DNA from: DASWIG01 sp965371445
Lineage (GTDB): Bacteria > Acidobacteriota > Thermoanaerobaculia > Multivoradales > J023
Reading direction: 5' to 3'
DNA: 64,000 nucleotides
Assembly: GCA_965371445.1 (NCBI GenBank)
Contig: CBDUYN010000026.1
Location: forward strand, 1 to 64,000
The notes under the pieces were generated by a model. That model did not search any database. It was given only the letters and a program-made list of their open reading frames with translations, and was not told the origin of the DNA. Position 1 is the stretch's first letter. The number at the start of each line of letters is the position of its first letter. This document shows positions 15,301-24,288 of the stretch, in pieces. A program made the translations under genes and the position numbers.

Positions 15301-17280
15301 CTACTCCTCGGGCGGCCGGGTGGCGAAGTCGGCTTCGACCTGCCGGGTACCGGCCTCTTCGGCCTGGGTCCCGGCGAGACGGGTCGAGTGGAGCGTCACC
15401 ATCTGGGTGCGCACCAGCTCGCTACGCTCCGGGAGCGCCCAGGGCAGCTCCTCGAACTGCCATTCGAGCTCGAGACGAGCCGCCATCCTCTCGCACCGAC
15501 GCGCCACCTCCGCGGCAGCCTGTGGACGCTTCGCCGGGTCTTTTTCGATAAGCTGGGCGACGATCTTGGAAAGTGCCTCCGGAACGTCCGGATAGACCCG
15601 ATCGATCGGCGGCGGGTCGTGGTAGAGCGTGTTCATGACGGTCAAGCGCAGGTTCTTGGCGGCGAAAGGGTGCTCCCCGGTCAGGGCCTCGTGGAGAAGC
15701 ACACCGAGGGCGAAAAGATCGCTCCGCGGCGAATACCCGGCTCCCTCGAGGCTCTCGGGGGCAATGTAGCCCGGCGTGCCGCAGATCGTGTCCCGCGACG
15801 GGTTGGCCGCCGTGATGGCCTGGGAGATGCCGAAGTCGCTCACCTTGATCGAGTGGTCGCGGCCGAGCAACAAGTTCGCAGGCTTGACGTCCTGGTGCAC
15901 CCGGCCGTGCTCGTGGGCGGCCTCCAGAGCTCGCGCCACGGCGCCGGCCACGAGCACCGCCTGGCGCCAGTCGAGGCGTCCCTGGGCCGCGACCAGCTGC
16001 TCCAAGGTCACGCCGTCGACGAATTCCATGGCGATGAAGGCCGCCTTCCCCTCGTCGGCCATGTCGTAGACCGTGACGATGTTGGGATGGCTGAACCCGG
16101 CGCTCGTGACCGCCTCCCGGCGCAGCGCCGTGATCAGCTTCTCGCGCCGGTCCGGCTCGCTCGCCAGGCGGATGGTCTTGAGCGCCAGGGGACGCTCGAG
16201 CTTCGGGTCGTAGCCCTTGAAGACCGTCCCCATCGCCCCGGAGCCCAGCACGTCGACCACCTGGTAGCGGCCGAGGAAGACCTTGTCGAGTTTTTCGCGG
16301 TCGCGCACCCGTTGCTCGAGGATCGCAAACGACGCCTCGAGCTGGGCGATCTCCGAGCCGCCGCTCGCGGCCCGCTCTCCGATCAGGCCCTGCTGCGCAT
16401 GGAGCAAACGGCGCAGCGGACGCACCACCGTGGCGTTGGCACCCGCCGAGATCCCAAGCGTCAGCGCGAGCGCCAGGATCACCGCGACCCAGGTGGCGCG
16501 CCGGATCTGCTCGCGCGCCACGTTGACGACCCGGGCGCTCTGGCGCGACAGCACCGCCCAGGGAAGGGCCGGGACCAGGGCAAAGGCGCCGACCGCTTCC
16601 TCGGTTGCCGGGGTGTTGCCGGAACGCAGGTTCCCTGAGAGAGCCAGCTCGCGGAGCGGCTCGGGAAACGCCGAGAGGTCGCTCTCGGGCCCGAAGAGGA
16701 CCTCGCCGTCGAGCGTTGCCAGAGCCAGGTAGGCCTCGTCGCCGAGCTCGTTGGCGGCGATCTCCTCGCCGAGGTCCTCGACGCTCGCCACCAGGACGAC
16801 GTCGCCCAGCTGCTCAGGAAGCGGCTCGCGAATGCGCAGCCAGCGACGCTCCAGGCGAAAGACGCCGGCCGGGGGCGCCTCGGCGTCGTAGATCGCCTCC
16901 GCCGCGAGCTCCTCCCTCCACTCGGGACGGCGGGCCAGGAGCACCGATTCGCCGGCACTGTTGAAGACAGCGACGGCGGCGATCCGCTGCTGGGCGTAGA
17001 GCGTGCCGCGCAAAAGCTCCGCCGCCGCTGGCGAACGCGCCGACGTGTAGAGCACCGGATTCGTGGCCACCGAGCGGGCCTGCGAGCGCAGGCCCTCGAC
17101 GAGCGCCGAGATCCGCGACGCCGTCGTCCGGGTGGCCACCATGTGGGTGCGGTGGACCTGCTCGCGCAGCGCGTCCTTGTTGGCCCGCAGCTGGTAGAAG
17201 CTGATGGCGATGGGCAAGAGACCGGTGGCCATCAGCATCAAAACCGTCTTGGTGAGCAGAGACAGTTGGATCCTCAACAT
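15301..17280 (-). CDS. Transmembrane Ser/Thr protein kinase with N-terminal extracytoplasmic sensor
   Basis: The 659-residue protein begins with a transmembrane helix (TVLMLMATGLLPIAISF). A ~230-residue Cache-like extracytoplasmic domain, a second helix (WVAVILALALTLGISAGA) and a HAMP-like linker follow. The kinase domain starts near residue 345 (YQVVDVLGSGAMGTVFKGYD, Lys in LALKTIRL). Its catalytic loop is VHQDVKPANLL: the usual HRD arginine is Gln, while Asp, Lys and Asn are retained. DFG is intact in VSDFGISQ, with APE as GYIAPE. This N-sensor/C-kinase order is like chemoreceptors or histidine kinases rather than PknB. It lies 19 nt after the FecR/LysM gene in the same leftward unit. Confidence 0.92.
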   Translation of the reverse strand: MLRIQLSLLTKTVLMLMATGLLPIAISFYQLRANKDALREQVHRTHMVATRTTASRISALVEGLRSQARSVATNPVLYTSARSPAAAELLRGTLYAQQRIAAVAVFNSAGESVLLARRPEWREELAAEAIYDAEAPPAGVFRLERRWLRIREPLPEQLGDVVLVASVEDLGEEIAANELGDEAYLALATLDGEVLFGPESDLSAFPEPLRELALSGNLRSGNTPATEEAVGAFALVPALPWAVLSRQSARVVNVAREQIRRATWVAVILALALTLGISAGANATVVRPLRRLLHAQQGLIGERAASGGSEIAQLEASFAILEQRVRDREKLDKVFLGRYQVVDVLGSGAMGTVFKGYDPKLERPLALKTIRLASEPDRREKLITALRREAVTSAGFSHPNIVTVYDMADEGKAAFIAMEFVDGVTLEQLVAAQGRLDWRQAVLVAGAVARALEAAHEHGRVHQDVKPANLLLGRDHSIKVSDFGISQAITAANPSRDTICGTPGYIAPESLEGAGYSPRSDLFALGVLLHEALTGEHPFAAKNLRLTVMNTLYHDPPPIDRVYPDVPEALSKIVAQLIEKDPAKRPQAAAEVARRCERMAARLELEWQFEELPWALPERSELVRTQMVTLHSTRLAGTQAEEAGTRQVEADFATRPPEE

Positions 17281-17299
17281 GACTGTCGCCTCTTCGGTC

Positions 17300-19150
17300 T
17301 CAACGGCTCGCCGGCTCGAAGGGCCAGGCGAGCCGCGAACGGTTCCCCAGGGCGTCGACCGTGTCGATCACCAGGACCTCCCGATCGTCGTCGCTGATCA
17401 GGATCTGGTAGCTCATCTTCTCCACCCCGCAGACCGGGTCGACGGCCTGGATCCTCAGCCCCTGCTCCCGGGTCACTCTCACTCCCAGGGTCGGGAAGGA
17501 GATGGGCTTCTTACGTGCCCGCACCAGGATGAAGGGCTTGTCGGAGGCGATCTCCCATTCGCCGTAGCGCATCGTGAGCCACCGGACCTTGCTGCTGGTC
17601 CAGACGAGCGGCGAGGCGTCGGTTCCCCGGAGCCGGGCCCAGTAGCCGGGCTCCTTGGTTCGCGTCGAGGCCGTCGCCTTCATCTCCTCCGCCACGCCGC
17701 TCCTGCGTCCCAGCTCGGCGCCGTCCTCCTCGCCCCAGCGAATCTCCGGAGGGTCCGGGTCAAAAAGGAAGCTCCGCGAGCCGGCAACCGCCTGGCGCCG
17801 GTGGTGGTCGACCGCCAGCACGCCCACGGAATGGGCTCCGGTGGAGAAAGGGGCGCGCCAGCCTTCGGAGGTGGCCTCGGTACCGTCGAAAAGCGGCAGC
17901 CAACGCTTCAAGTCGGGGGTCGGTTCGACCTCGGCCTCGATGACGGTCCCGGGACCGATGACCAGCCGGTCGGCGACCCCGACCTTGGGACCGTGGAAGC
18001 GGAAGACGACGCGCGGCGGCACGAAGGCGGGCAGGGCCTCGACCCGGGAATAAGTCCGCGGCGAGCCCGGATAGCCGTCGAGGCCCGAGGCGCTGGTCGC
18101 GGTGACGCGCCAGAAAAACTCTCCCATCGCATCCTTGACTTCGTCGAGAAGAGGCTCTGGGAAGCTCCAGGAGGTCTCCGCGATCCCGGTGGCCCGGCCC
18201 ACGAGCTCGCCGCATTCCGGATCCCGGCAGACTTCGAGCGTGTAGGAGCGGGCGCCCGGGACCGCCTCCCAGGCAAAAGACGGATCGGAGTCCCACTCGG
18301 AGCCCGCTTCCGGCTCCAGGGCCCGAGGCGCTTCGAGCAGCTTCTCGGGCGGCGAGGGGGGTTCGCCCGGCGTGACCGAGGAGCCCATTCCCTCGGCCAC
18401 CTCGACGCTTTCGCCGACGGCTTCGAGGTCGCTCGACCCCTCGTAGACCATCAGCTGTCCGACGCCTTCCCGGACCCGGTTACGGGTCCGGAGCGCGGCG
18501 CCCTCGGCGGCTGCCCGCGGCTTGGCGAGGGCGGCCTCGCCCAGCTGGATCTCGATCTTAAGCGTTTCCGGCGAAGAGATGCCCGCGAGGTCCGCTTGCC
18601 CGTACTCGATCTCGATCAGCTGCCGATCGACGATCGGCACCTGCGGCGGCTTCTCCTCGCCGAGGATCACCAGCGTTTCCTCGGTCAAGTAGAGCTTCGT
18701 CTGGTCGGGGAATTCGAGCTCCGCCGAGGCACCCTCGTAGGTCTGGACCTCGTCGAGGGGCAACAACAGGTCGTTCGGAAGGGCGCCTAGCCACTCGCGG
18801 GGATCAAGCTTGTCCTCGACACGCCGCGACTTGCGGGCGAGGCGCGCGGTCTCCTCAGGTAGCTCTCGGACCAGGATCTTGAGAGTCTGTCCCGGACGGA
18901 TGACATGGGGGTCTTGAAGGCCGGGGTTCAAGCGCCAGTTCTCCCTCCAGCGCTCCGAGGTGCCAAGGTAATGGGCGGTGATGTCTTCCAGGGTGTCTCC
19001 GGGACGCACCACGTGCTGGCCCACGGTCTCTACCGGAGGCGGCGGCTCGGCTTCCTGCGCCACGCCGGGCCACGCCGCCAGGGCGAAGGCGAGGAGCGCT
19101 GGGGAGACTATCCTCGAGATCATCTCGCTCATCTTATCCCACCAGCTCAA
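17300..19150 (-). CDS. Exported LysM and FecR-domain protein
   Basis: After a signal peptide ending near GVAQ, a LysM domain occupies about residues 44-95 (VVRPGDTLEDITAHYLGTSERW to PGQTLKIL), suggesting peptidoglycan contact. A FecR-like region follows (LDEVQTYEGASAELEFPD, LGEAALAKPR, SVTPGEPP). The rest is fibronectin/Ig-like beta sheet (FAWEAVPGARSYTLEVCRD, GEFFWRVTATSASGLDGYPGSP). Start options are TTG 19150, ATG 19132 and ATG 19123. The first overlaps the upstream diguanylate cyclase stop by 4 nt and has GAGG upstream. It likely functions as a periplasmic wall-associated sensor or scaffold with the neighbouring kinase. Confidence 0.88.
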   Translation of the reverse strand: MSWWDKMSEMISRIVSPALLAFALAAWPGVAQEAEPPPPVETVGQHVVRPGDTLEDITAHYLGTSERWRENWRLNPGLQDPHVIRPGQTLKILVRELPEETARLARKSRRVEDKLDPREWLGALPNDLLLPLDEVQTYEGASAELEFPDQTKLYLTEETLVILGEEKPPQVPIVDRQLIEIEYGQADLAGISSPETLKIEIQLGEAALAKPRAAAEGAALRTRNRVREGVGQLMVYEGSSDLEAVGESVEVAEGMGSSVTPGEPPSPPEKLLEAPRALEPEAGSEWDSDPSFAWEAVPGARSYTLEVCRDPECGELVGRATGIAETSWSFPEPLLDEVKDAMGEFFWRVTATSASGLDGYPGSPRTYSRVEALPAFVPPRVVFRFHGPKVGVADRLVIGPGTVIEAEVEPTPDLKRWLPLFDGTEATSEGWRAPFSTGAHSVGVLAVDHHRRQAVAGSRSFLFDPDPPEIRWGEEDGAELGRRSGVAEEMKATASTRTKEPGYWARLRGTDASPLVWTSSKVRWLTMRYGEWEIASDKPFILVRARKKPISFPTLGVRVTREQGLRIQAVDPVCGVEKMSYQILISDDDREVLVIDTVDALGNRSRLAWPFEPASR

Positions 19151-20844
19151 CTGAAAATCCTCGGCACCTCGGCCGGGGCCATCTCCCGAGCACGTACCGT
19201 ACGCCCTGCGGAGGCGCGAAAGGCGCCGCGTCCGAGGTTTAGGAGCGAACGGTTCCGTCCCTGCTCCTTGGCCTCGTAGAGGGCCTCGTCGGCAAGCAGC
19301 AGGAGCTCGCTCGAGGTCTTGACGTAGAGCTCCGGAAACGACGCCACGCCAAGGCTCATGGTAAGCGGGATGCGCTCGCCCTCGTACTCGAAATCGAGCC
19401 CCTCGACCGCCTGGCGGAGCCGCTCAGCGAGGCCGAGCGCCGCCGGACCGGCGGTCGCCTCGCAGAGCAGCGTGAACTCCTCGCCGCCGTAGCGGCAGCA
19501 GAGGTCTCCTTCGCGGCGGTGCGCTTCGAGCGTCTGGGCAAAGGCGACGAGAGCCGCGTCGCCGGCAGCGTGGCCGTAGGTGTCGTTGATTTTCTTGAAG
19601 TGGTCGATGTCGCAGAGGATGACAGACATCGAGGTGCCCTCCTCGCAGCACTGGCGGTAGGCTTTCTGGAGACGGCTCTCGAGCATGCGGCGCACCGGCA
19701 CGCCGGTCAGCGAGTCGAGCTTGGCCTCGCGGTCGAGCCGGGCCCGGTGAAGCGAGCTCGCCATCAGGGGCAAGAGGCTTCGAAACAGCTCCTCGGCCCC
19801 GGGCTCGACACGGCGCGGGTCGCACCACGCCCGGACCACGGCCTGGGTGTCGCCTTCGATTCTCAGGTCCCCTTCGATGACGTGCCAGGAGGCCCGCCGG
19901 TGCACCCCCGGCAAGGCCGGAGGGCGGGCCGCCGGCTGCGGCTCGCCTTCGGCCAGGACACCGTCGGGACCGGCCGAGAAGCTCTGAGACTCGCCGTCTA
20001 GGCGTAGCAGCTCGAACTGGAACCACTGAAGCGGCAGGATGTTCAGGCACTCGGTCAGGATCTGCTGGGCGATGCCGCCGAGCCCGGAGATCTCCGCCAG
20101 GATGCGCTGGTGGGCGTGCTGGAGCCGTTCGAGGTCGGCGAGGCGCAGCTCGGCCGAGAGGCGCAGCGTCGCGATCCGGGCCGCCTCGGCAACGGCGAGG
20201 GCCAAAGCCGCGCCGAGCGCCGAGGCGACGCCCCAGTCGGCACGGCCGGCGGTCACCAGGAGGACGCCCACCCCCCAACCGGCCGCGTCGAGGACAAGGT
20301 CCGCTGGCGAGCGCAGGTCCGCGAGCTCTTGTGCCGAGCGACGCTCGCGGGAAAAAGCGCGCGCCGCGAAAAGCAAGAGCAGGCCGCAGAGGTAGGCCGC
20401 CGCGGCCGTCGCCGTCCGCACGCCGTCCGCCGGAACGTAGAGGGCTCCGGCAAGAAGCGCCGCTCCGGCGACATAGAGCGACCGCTCCAGCGCCGGGGTC
20501 CAGGCGACGCGCTCACCGCGGGCGCCGCCCGAGCGGACGCGCCAGAGCTCCGCCGTCAAGTAGGCGAGCCCCGCCACCAGGGCGGCGGGCACGGCGCCGA
20601 GACGTTCCAGGGCGGCCGGCAGGATCATCGTGGCGAGGCCGAGAGTCCCCGGTCCCCCCAGGGGACGGTGCGACGCCGCCAGCGCACCGGCGAGGAGGAG
20701 GAAGAGCATCTCGTGAGGTCGCGGCAGGAGGCCAAGCGGTGTCAACGACCGAGAACCGGCGGCCGCGGCGAGGGCCACGACCACCGCGGCGCTCGGCCCC
20801 CAGGGCCTCACCTTCCTGATGATCTTGCTCCAGCGCATGCTCAA
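19147..20844 (-). CDS. Membrane-anchored diguanylate cyclase (GGDEF)
   Basis: The N-terminal ~200 residues are hydrophobic, with about six helices. A linker and a GAF-like domain (LQHAHQRILAEISGLGGIAQQIL to SLLPLMASSLH) precede the C-terminal GGDEF domain. The active-site motif is RYGGEEFTLL, with metal ligands in LCDIDHFKKINDTYGHAAGD. An RxxD inhibitory site (REGD) lies five residues before GGEEF, so product inhibition by cyclic di-GMP is expected. It starts at TTG 20844 or ATG 20838. It heads a leftward unit with the LysM/FecR protein (4-nt overlap) and the sensor kinase, and diverges from mglB. Confidence 0.94.
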   Translation of the reverse strand: MSMRWSKIIRKVRPWGPSAAVVVALAAAAGSRSLTPLGLLPRPHEMLFLLLAGALAASHRPLGGPGTLGLATMILPAALERLGAVPAALVAGLAYLTAELWRVRSGGARGERVAWTPALERSLYVAGAALLAGALYVPADGVRTATAAAAYLCGLLLLFAARAFSRERRSAQELADLRSPADLVLDAAGWGVGVLLVTAGRADWGVASALGAALALAVAEAARIATLRLSAELRLADLERLQHAHQRILAEISGLGGIAQQILTECLNILPLQWFQFELLRLDGESQSFSAGPDGVLAEGEPQPAARPPALPGVHRRASWHVIEGDLRIEGDTQAVVRAWCDPRRVEPGAEELFRSLLPLMASSLHRARLDREAKLDSLTGVPVRRMLESRLQKAYRQCCEEGTSMSVILCDIDHFKKINDTYGHAAGDAALVAFAQTLEAHRREGDLCCRYGGEEFTLLCEATAGPAALGLAERLRQAVEGLDFEYEGERIPLTMSLGVASFPELYVKTSSELLLLADEALYEAKEQGRNRSLLNLGRGAFRASAGRTVRAREMAPAEVPRIFS

Positions 20845-20982
20845 CGGTAGATGCTATCCTGGATTCCGCATCTTGGGCCTTGCCCCGGAGCGCCGAATCG
20901 ACGACAATGGAGACCGCTCCCGGTCCCCCAAGCCGGAGGGTCTCTTCGCGGAGGGCCTTCCCTCCCGAAGAGGGATCGACTT

Positions 20983-21011
20983 TTGACGCCCCGGGCGCCC
21001 TGTGCTATATC
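20983..21011 (+). promoter_or_regulatory. Extended -10 promoter of mglBA
   Basis: TTGACG at 20983-20988 and TATATC at 21006-21011 are 17 bp apart, with TGC immediately before the -10 hexamer (extended -10). Transcription from about 21018 would give a leader of only ~19 nt, containing GAGAGG 6 nt before the mglB ATG. Confidence 0.7.
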
Positions 21012-21036
21012 TTCTGCTTACCTAGAGAGGTAACCG

Positions 21037-21528
21037 ATGTCATCCATGGACCTAGTTCTGTTCGAAGAAGAAATCCATCTGCTTGAAGACGTGCTGCAGC
21101 GCCTGCGTCACGACGCCAACGCGAGGGCAGTCTTCCTGATCGACAAGAACGGTCAGCAGATCTCGGCGGCGGGGGAGATCGAGCAGTTCGACACGACGTC
21201 GCTCGCGTCGTTGACCGCCGGCAACGTCGCTGCCACCGACAGTCTGGCCAAGCTGATCGGCGAACGCGAGTTCTCGGTCCTCTTTCACGAAGGTCAGCGC
21301 GACCACATTCACATCTCGATCGTCGCCAGGCGCGCGATCCTGCTCGTCATCTTCGACGAGCGGTCCTCGCTTGGGCTCGTTCGGCTTAGGGTCAAGCGCG
21401 CCGCCACCGAGTTCGAGAAGATTTTCGAGACCATGGCCGAGAAAGCCACCGCCGGCCAGGCCGGACCCTCGCCGACGCCTTTCTCGGAGATCACCGACGA
21501 AGACATCGACGCGCTGTTCAGCGACTGA
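21037..21528 (+). CDS. mglB: Roadblock/LC7-domain protein (MglB-like GTPase-activating partner)
   Basis: This 163-residue protein has the roadblock alpha-beta fold: an N-terminal helix (LLEDVLQRLRHDANARAVFLIDKNGQQIS), a central strand pair (FSVLFHEGQRDHIHISIV) and a C-terminal helix, followed by an acidic tail (ITDEDIDALFSD). MglB homodimers stimulate GTP hydrolysis by MglA and confine it to a cell pole. The MglA gene is 100 nt downstream. The upstream promoter and Shine-Dalgarno support the ATG at 21037. MglB versus another roadblock paralogue cannot be proven from sequence alone, but the pairing is convincing. Confidence 0.9.
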   Translation: MSSMDLVLFEEEIHLLEDVLQRLRHDANARAVFLIDKNGQQISAAGEIEQFDTTSLASLTAGNVAATDSLAKLIGEREFSVLFHEGQRDHIHISIVARRAILLVIFDERSSLGLVRLRVKRAATEFEKIFETMAEKATAGQAGPSPTPFSEITDEDIDALFSD

Positions 21529-21628
21529 CGTGGGAAGGACCCTCGAAGTCATCCATGAGGCTTGAGATTCGACGAGGCGGCGGCGGAGAGCTTTCGACCC
21601 TCCGGACGGCCCCCCCCGGGAACGCGCT

Positions 21629-22213
21629 ATGACGTTCATCAACTACGCAGCCAAAGAAATCAACTGCAAGATCGTCTACTACGGTCCTGGTTTGTGCGGC
21701 AAGACCACCAACCTGCAGTACATCTACTCCAAGACCTCCCCCGACGCCAAAGGGAAGATGATCTCCCTGGCGACGGAGACCGACCGAACCCTCTTTTTTG
21801 ACTTCCTGCCCCTCGACCTGGGGACGATCCGTGGATTCACCACCCGCTTCCACCTCTACACGGTGCCGGGCCAGGTGTTCTACGACGCGAGCCGCAAGCT
21901 GATCTTGAAAGGGGCCGACGGGGTCATCTTCGTGGCCGACAGCCAGCACGAGCGCATGGACTCGAACATCGAGTCGATCCGCAACCTGGAGACCAACTTG
22001 AACGAGCACGGGCTCGACTTGAAGCCCCTTCCCTACGCTCTCCAGTTCAACAAACGCGATCTCGCCAACGCCACCGCGGTCGACGAGATGTACCGGGTGC
22101 TCAATTTCAAGCGCGAGCCGACCTTTGAGGCTGTGGCGCCGGAAGGCAAAGGGGTGTTCGACACCCTGAAGTCGGTGGCCAAGCAAATCCTCGTCGAGCT
22201 CCGCAAGAGGTAA
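21629..22213 (+). CDS. mglA: MglA-family small Ras-like GTPase
   Basis: The 194-residue protein has the P-loop GPGLCGKTT at 19-27, the atypical MglA G3 motif TVPGQ at 78-82 (Thr where Ras has Asp), and the G4 motif NKRD near 140. The length and the INYAAKEINCKIVYYG start are typical of MglA. In Myxococcus and other bacteria it is the polarity switch that positions motility machinery. Here it sits behind its predicted GAP mglB and ahead of an HTH/TPR gene only 3 nt away, suggesting a three-gene unit. Confidence 0.97.
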   Translation: MTFINYAAKEINCKIVYYGPGLCGKTTNLQYIYSKTSPDAKGKMISLATETDRTLFFDFLPLDLGTIRGFTTRFHLYTVPGQVFYDASRKLILKGADGVIFVADSQHERMDSNIESIRNLETNLNEHGLDLKPLPYALQFNKRDLANATAVDEMYRVLNFKREPTFEAVAPEGKGVFDTLKSVAKQILVELRKR

Positions 22214-22216
22214 AGG

Positions 22217-22837
22217 ATGCAGAAGCGCTGGTCGAAAGCGGAGCTCAACCACCTCAAACGTCACGCGTCGAGCCAGAGCGCCGAGGAGCTCGCGCAGCGA
22301 TTCCACACCGACACCGAAACGGTCCGTCGGAAGCTGGAAGAGCTGGGCCTCGTCGGTCAGCCCGGAGGCGCGAACGCTGAGGAAACCCTCGAGATCTACA
22401 CCCGGGGGCTGGAGCGGCTCCACGAGAGCGATTGGGACGAGGCGGCAGCCCTCTTCCAAGAGGTCGCCGAGGAGTCCGACAACCGGCAGCTCGCCGACCG
22501 CGCCCGGCAGAACCTCGCCGTCTGCCGAAACCGCACAGCCGAGGACACCGCGGACGTCGACCCCTACCTGCAGGCGGTCTACGAAAAAAACCGCGGCAAC
22601 CTGGACGCGGCGCTCGAGCTCTGCGGCCAGGAGGGCAAGGCGGCGAAAGAGGAGCGCTACGCCTACCTCGCCGCTTCCCTGAAAGCCCTTCAGGGCGAGA
22701 TGGAAGACGCCCTCACCCACCTCGAGACCGCCATCCGTCTGGAGCCCAAGAACCGCATCCACGCCTACCACGACCCCGACTTCGACGACCTGCGCGGCGA
22801 CGAGGGTTTCGCCGGCCTCGTGGCCTCCGGCTCCTGA
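22217..22837 (+). CDS. HTH/SANT-like and TPR protein in the mgl operon
   Basis: The 206-residue product starts with a small tri-helical segment (RWSKAELNHLKRHASSQSAEELAQRF) resembling a SANT or helix-turn-helix fold, followed by ETVRRKLEELGL. The rest is helical TPR-like sequence (LEIYTRGLERLHESDWDEAAALFQEV, YLAASLKALQGEMEDALTHL). The ATG is 3 nt after mglA, implying translational coupling. It may be an MglA effector or an adaptor, but I do not recognise a named family. Confidence 0.8.
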   Translation: MQKRWSKAELNHLKRHASSQSAEELAQRFHTDTETVRRKLEELGLVGQPGGANAEETLEIYTRGLERLHESDWDEAAALFQEVAEESDNRQLADRARQNLAVCRNRTAEDTADVDPYLQAVYEKNRGNLDAALELCGQEGKAAKEERYAYLAASLKALQGEMEDALTHLETAIRLEPKNRIHAYHDPDFDDLRGDEGFAGLVASGS

Positions 22838-22899
22838 GCCTGCGGTGAACCAGGACGAGCGTAGGTCGCCGCCCCGGGTGCCGCCGGGGGAGATTCACC

Positions 22900-24279
22900 A
22901 TGCCTGAACCGGAACGGATCGCCGTCGTGCTCGCCGCTGGCAAGGGGACGCGGATGAAGTCGCGAAAGCCCAAGGTGCTGCACGAGGTGGCCGGCCGGCC
23001 GATGCTCGCCTGGGTCCTCGACACCGCCCGCGCCGCCCGCTGCTCCAGGATCCTCGTCATCGTCGGCCACGCCGCCGACGAGGTCCGCGCCGCTTTTGCC
23101 GGCGAAAGCGACGTCGCCTGGGTCGAGCAACGCGAGCAGCTCGGCACCGGCCACGCCCTCGCCCAGGTCGAGCCCCACGTCGGCGGCGAGGCGAGGCTCC
23201 TCGTCTTGAACGGCGACGTGCCGCTGGTACGTCCCGAGACCCTGGAGCGCATGGCCGCCGCCGCCGCGCAAGGCTGGGGATCGATGGCGACGGCGGTCCT
23301 CGACGAGCCGGGCTCGCTCGGACGGGTCAGCGCCGACGCCGAAGGACGCCTCGCAAGCATCGTCGAGGCGGCCGACGCGACGCCGGTCGAGCTCAAGATC
23401 CGCCGCGTCAACTCCGGCATCTACGTCCTGCCGGCGCCCGACGTCTTCGCCGAGATCGCCCGCCTCTCAACCGACAACGCCAAGGGCGAGTACTACCTGA
23501 CCGACGCCGTCGTCGCCGCGGCGAGATCGGGCCGGCCGGTCGCCCTCCACGACCTCGAAGACCCCTCCGAGGCCTTCGGGGTCAACGACCGCCGCGACCT
23601 CGCCGCGGTCCGGCGGACTCTCCTCCACCGGCGACTCGACGAGCTGATGCGCGCCGGCGTGACGGTGCTCGACCCCGAGCGGACCGTCGTCGAAGCCGGT
23701 GTCGAGGTGGGCGGCGACACCGTGCTCCACCCCGGCGTGTCGCTTCTCGGCCGCACCCGTGTCGGCGCGGGATGCGAGATCCAACAGGGAGCCTGGATCC
23801 GCGACTCGACGCTCGCCGACGGAGTCGAGGTCCATCCTTACAGCGTCCTTGACGGCGCGACGCTCGAGCGCGGCGCCCAGGCGGGACCTTTCGCCAGGCT
23901 CCGTCCGGAGACGGTCCTCGGCGAGGGAGCGCGGGTGGGCAACTTCGTCGAGGTCAAGAAATCGCGCCTCGGGGCCGGCACCAAGGCCAGCCACCTCGCC
24001 TACGTCGGCGACGCCGAGGTCGGAGAGAACACCAACATCGGTGCCGGCGCCGTCACCTGCAACTACGACGGCGTAAGCAAGCACCGCACCGAGATCGGCG
24101 ACAACGCTTTCGTGGGCAGCGACACCATGCTGATCGCGCCGGTCCGCGTCGGCCACCGGGCGACGACCGCCGCCGGCTCGACCATCACCCAGGACGTCCC
24201 CGACGACGCCCTCGGTATCGGCCGCACCCGCCAGCGCAACGTCCCCGACTGGACGGAACGCAAGAAGAAAAGGAAGTAG
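22900..24279 (+). CDS. glmU: Bifunctional GlmU (GlcN-1-P acetyltransferase / GlcNAc-1-P uridylyltransferase)
   Basis: The 459-residue protein has the nucleotidyltransferase signature VVLAAGKGTRMKS at the N-terminus, QLGTGHAL, and LNGDVPL. A left-handed beta-helix with hexapeptide repeats follows from about residue 255 (ARVGNFVEVKKSRLG, NTNIGAGAVTCNYDG). It makes UDP-GlcNAc for peptidoglycan and lipopolysaccharide. The length equals the family norm. GGGGGAGA precedes the ATG. The next gene, pcrA, begins about 10 nt after its stop. Confidence 0.97.
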   Translation: MPEPERIAVVLAAGKGTRMKSRKPKVLHEVAGRPMLAWVLDTARAARCSRILVIVGHAADEVRAAFAGESDVAWVEQREQLGTGHALAQVEPHVGGEARLLVLNGDVPLVRPETLERMAAAAAQGWGSMATAVLDEPGSLGRVSADAEGRLASIVEAADATPVELKIRRVNSGIYVLPAPDVFAEIARLSTDNAKGEYYLTDAVVAAARSGRPVALHDLEDPSEAFGVNDRRDLAAVRRTLLHRRLDELMRAGVTVLDPERTVVEAGVEVGGDTVLHPGVSLLGRTRVGAGCEIQQGAWIRDSTLADGVEVHPYSVLDGATLERGAQAGPFARLRPETVLGEGARVGNFVEVKKSRLGAGTKASHLAYVGDAEVGENTNIGAGAVTCNYDGVSKHRTEIGDNAFVGSDTMLIAPVRVGHRATTAAGSTITQDVPDDALGIGRTRQRNVPDWTERKKKRK

Positions 24280-24288
24280 GGCAGGCCG

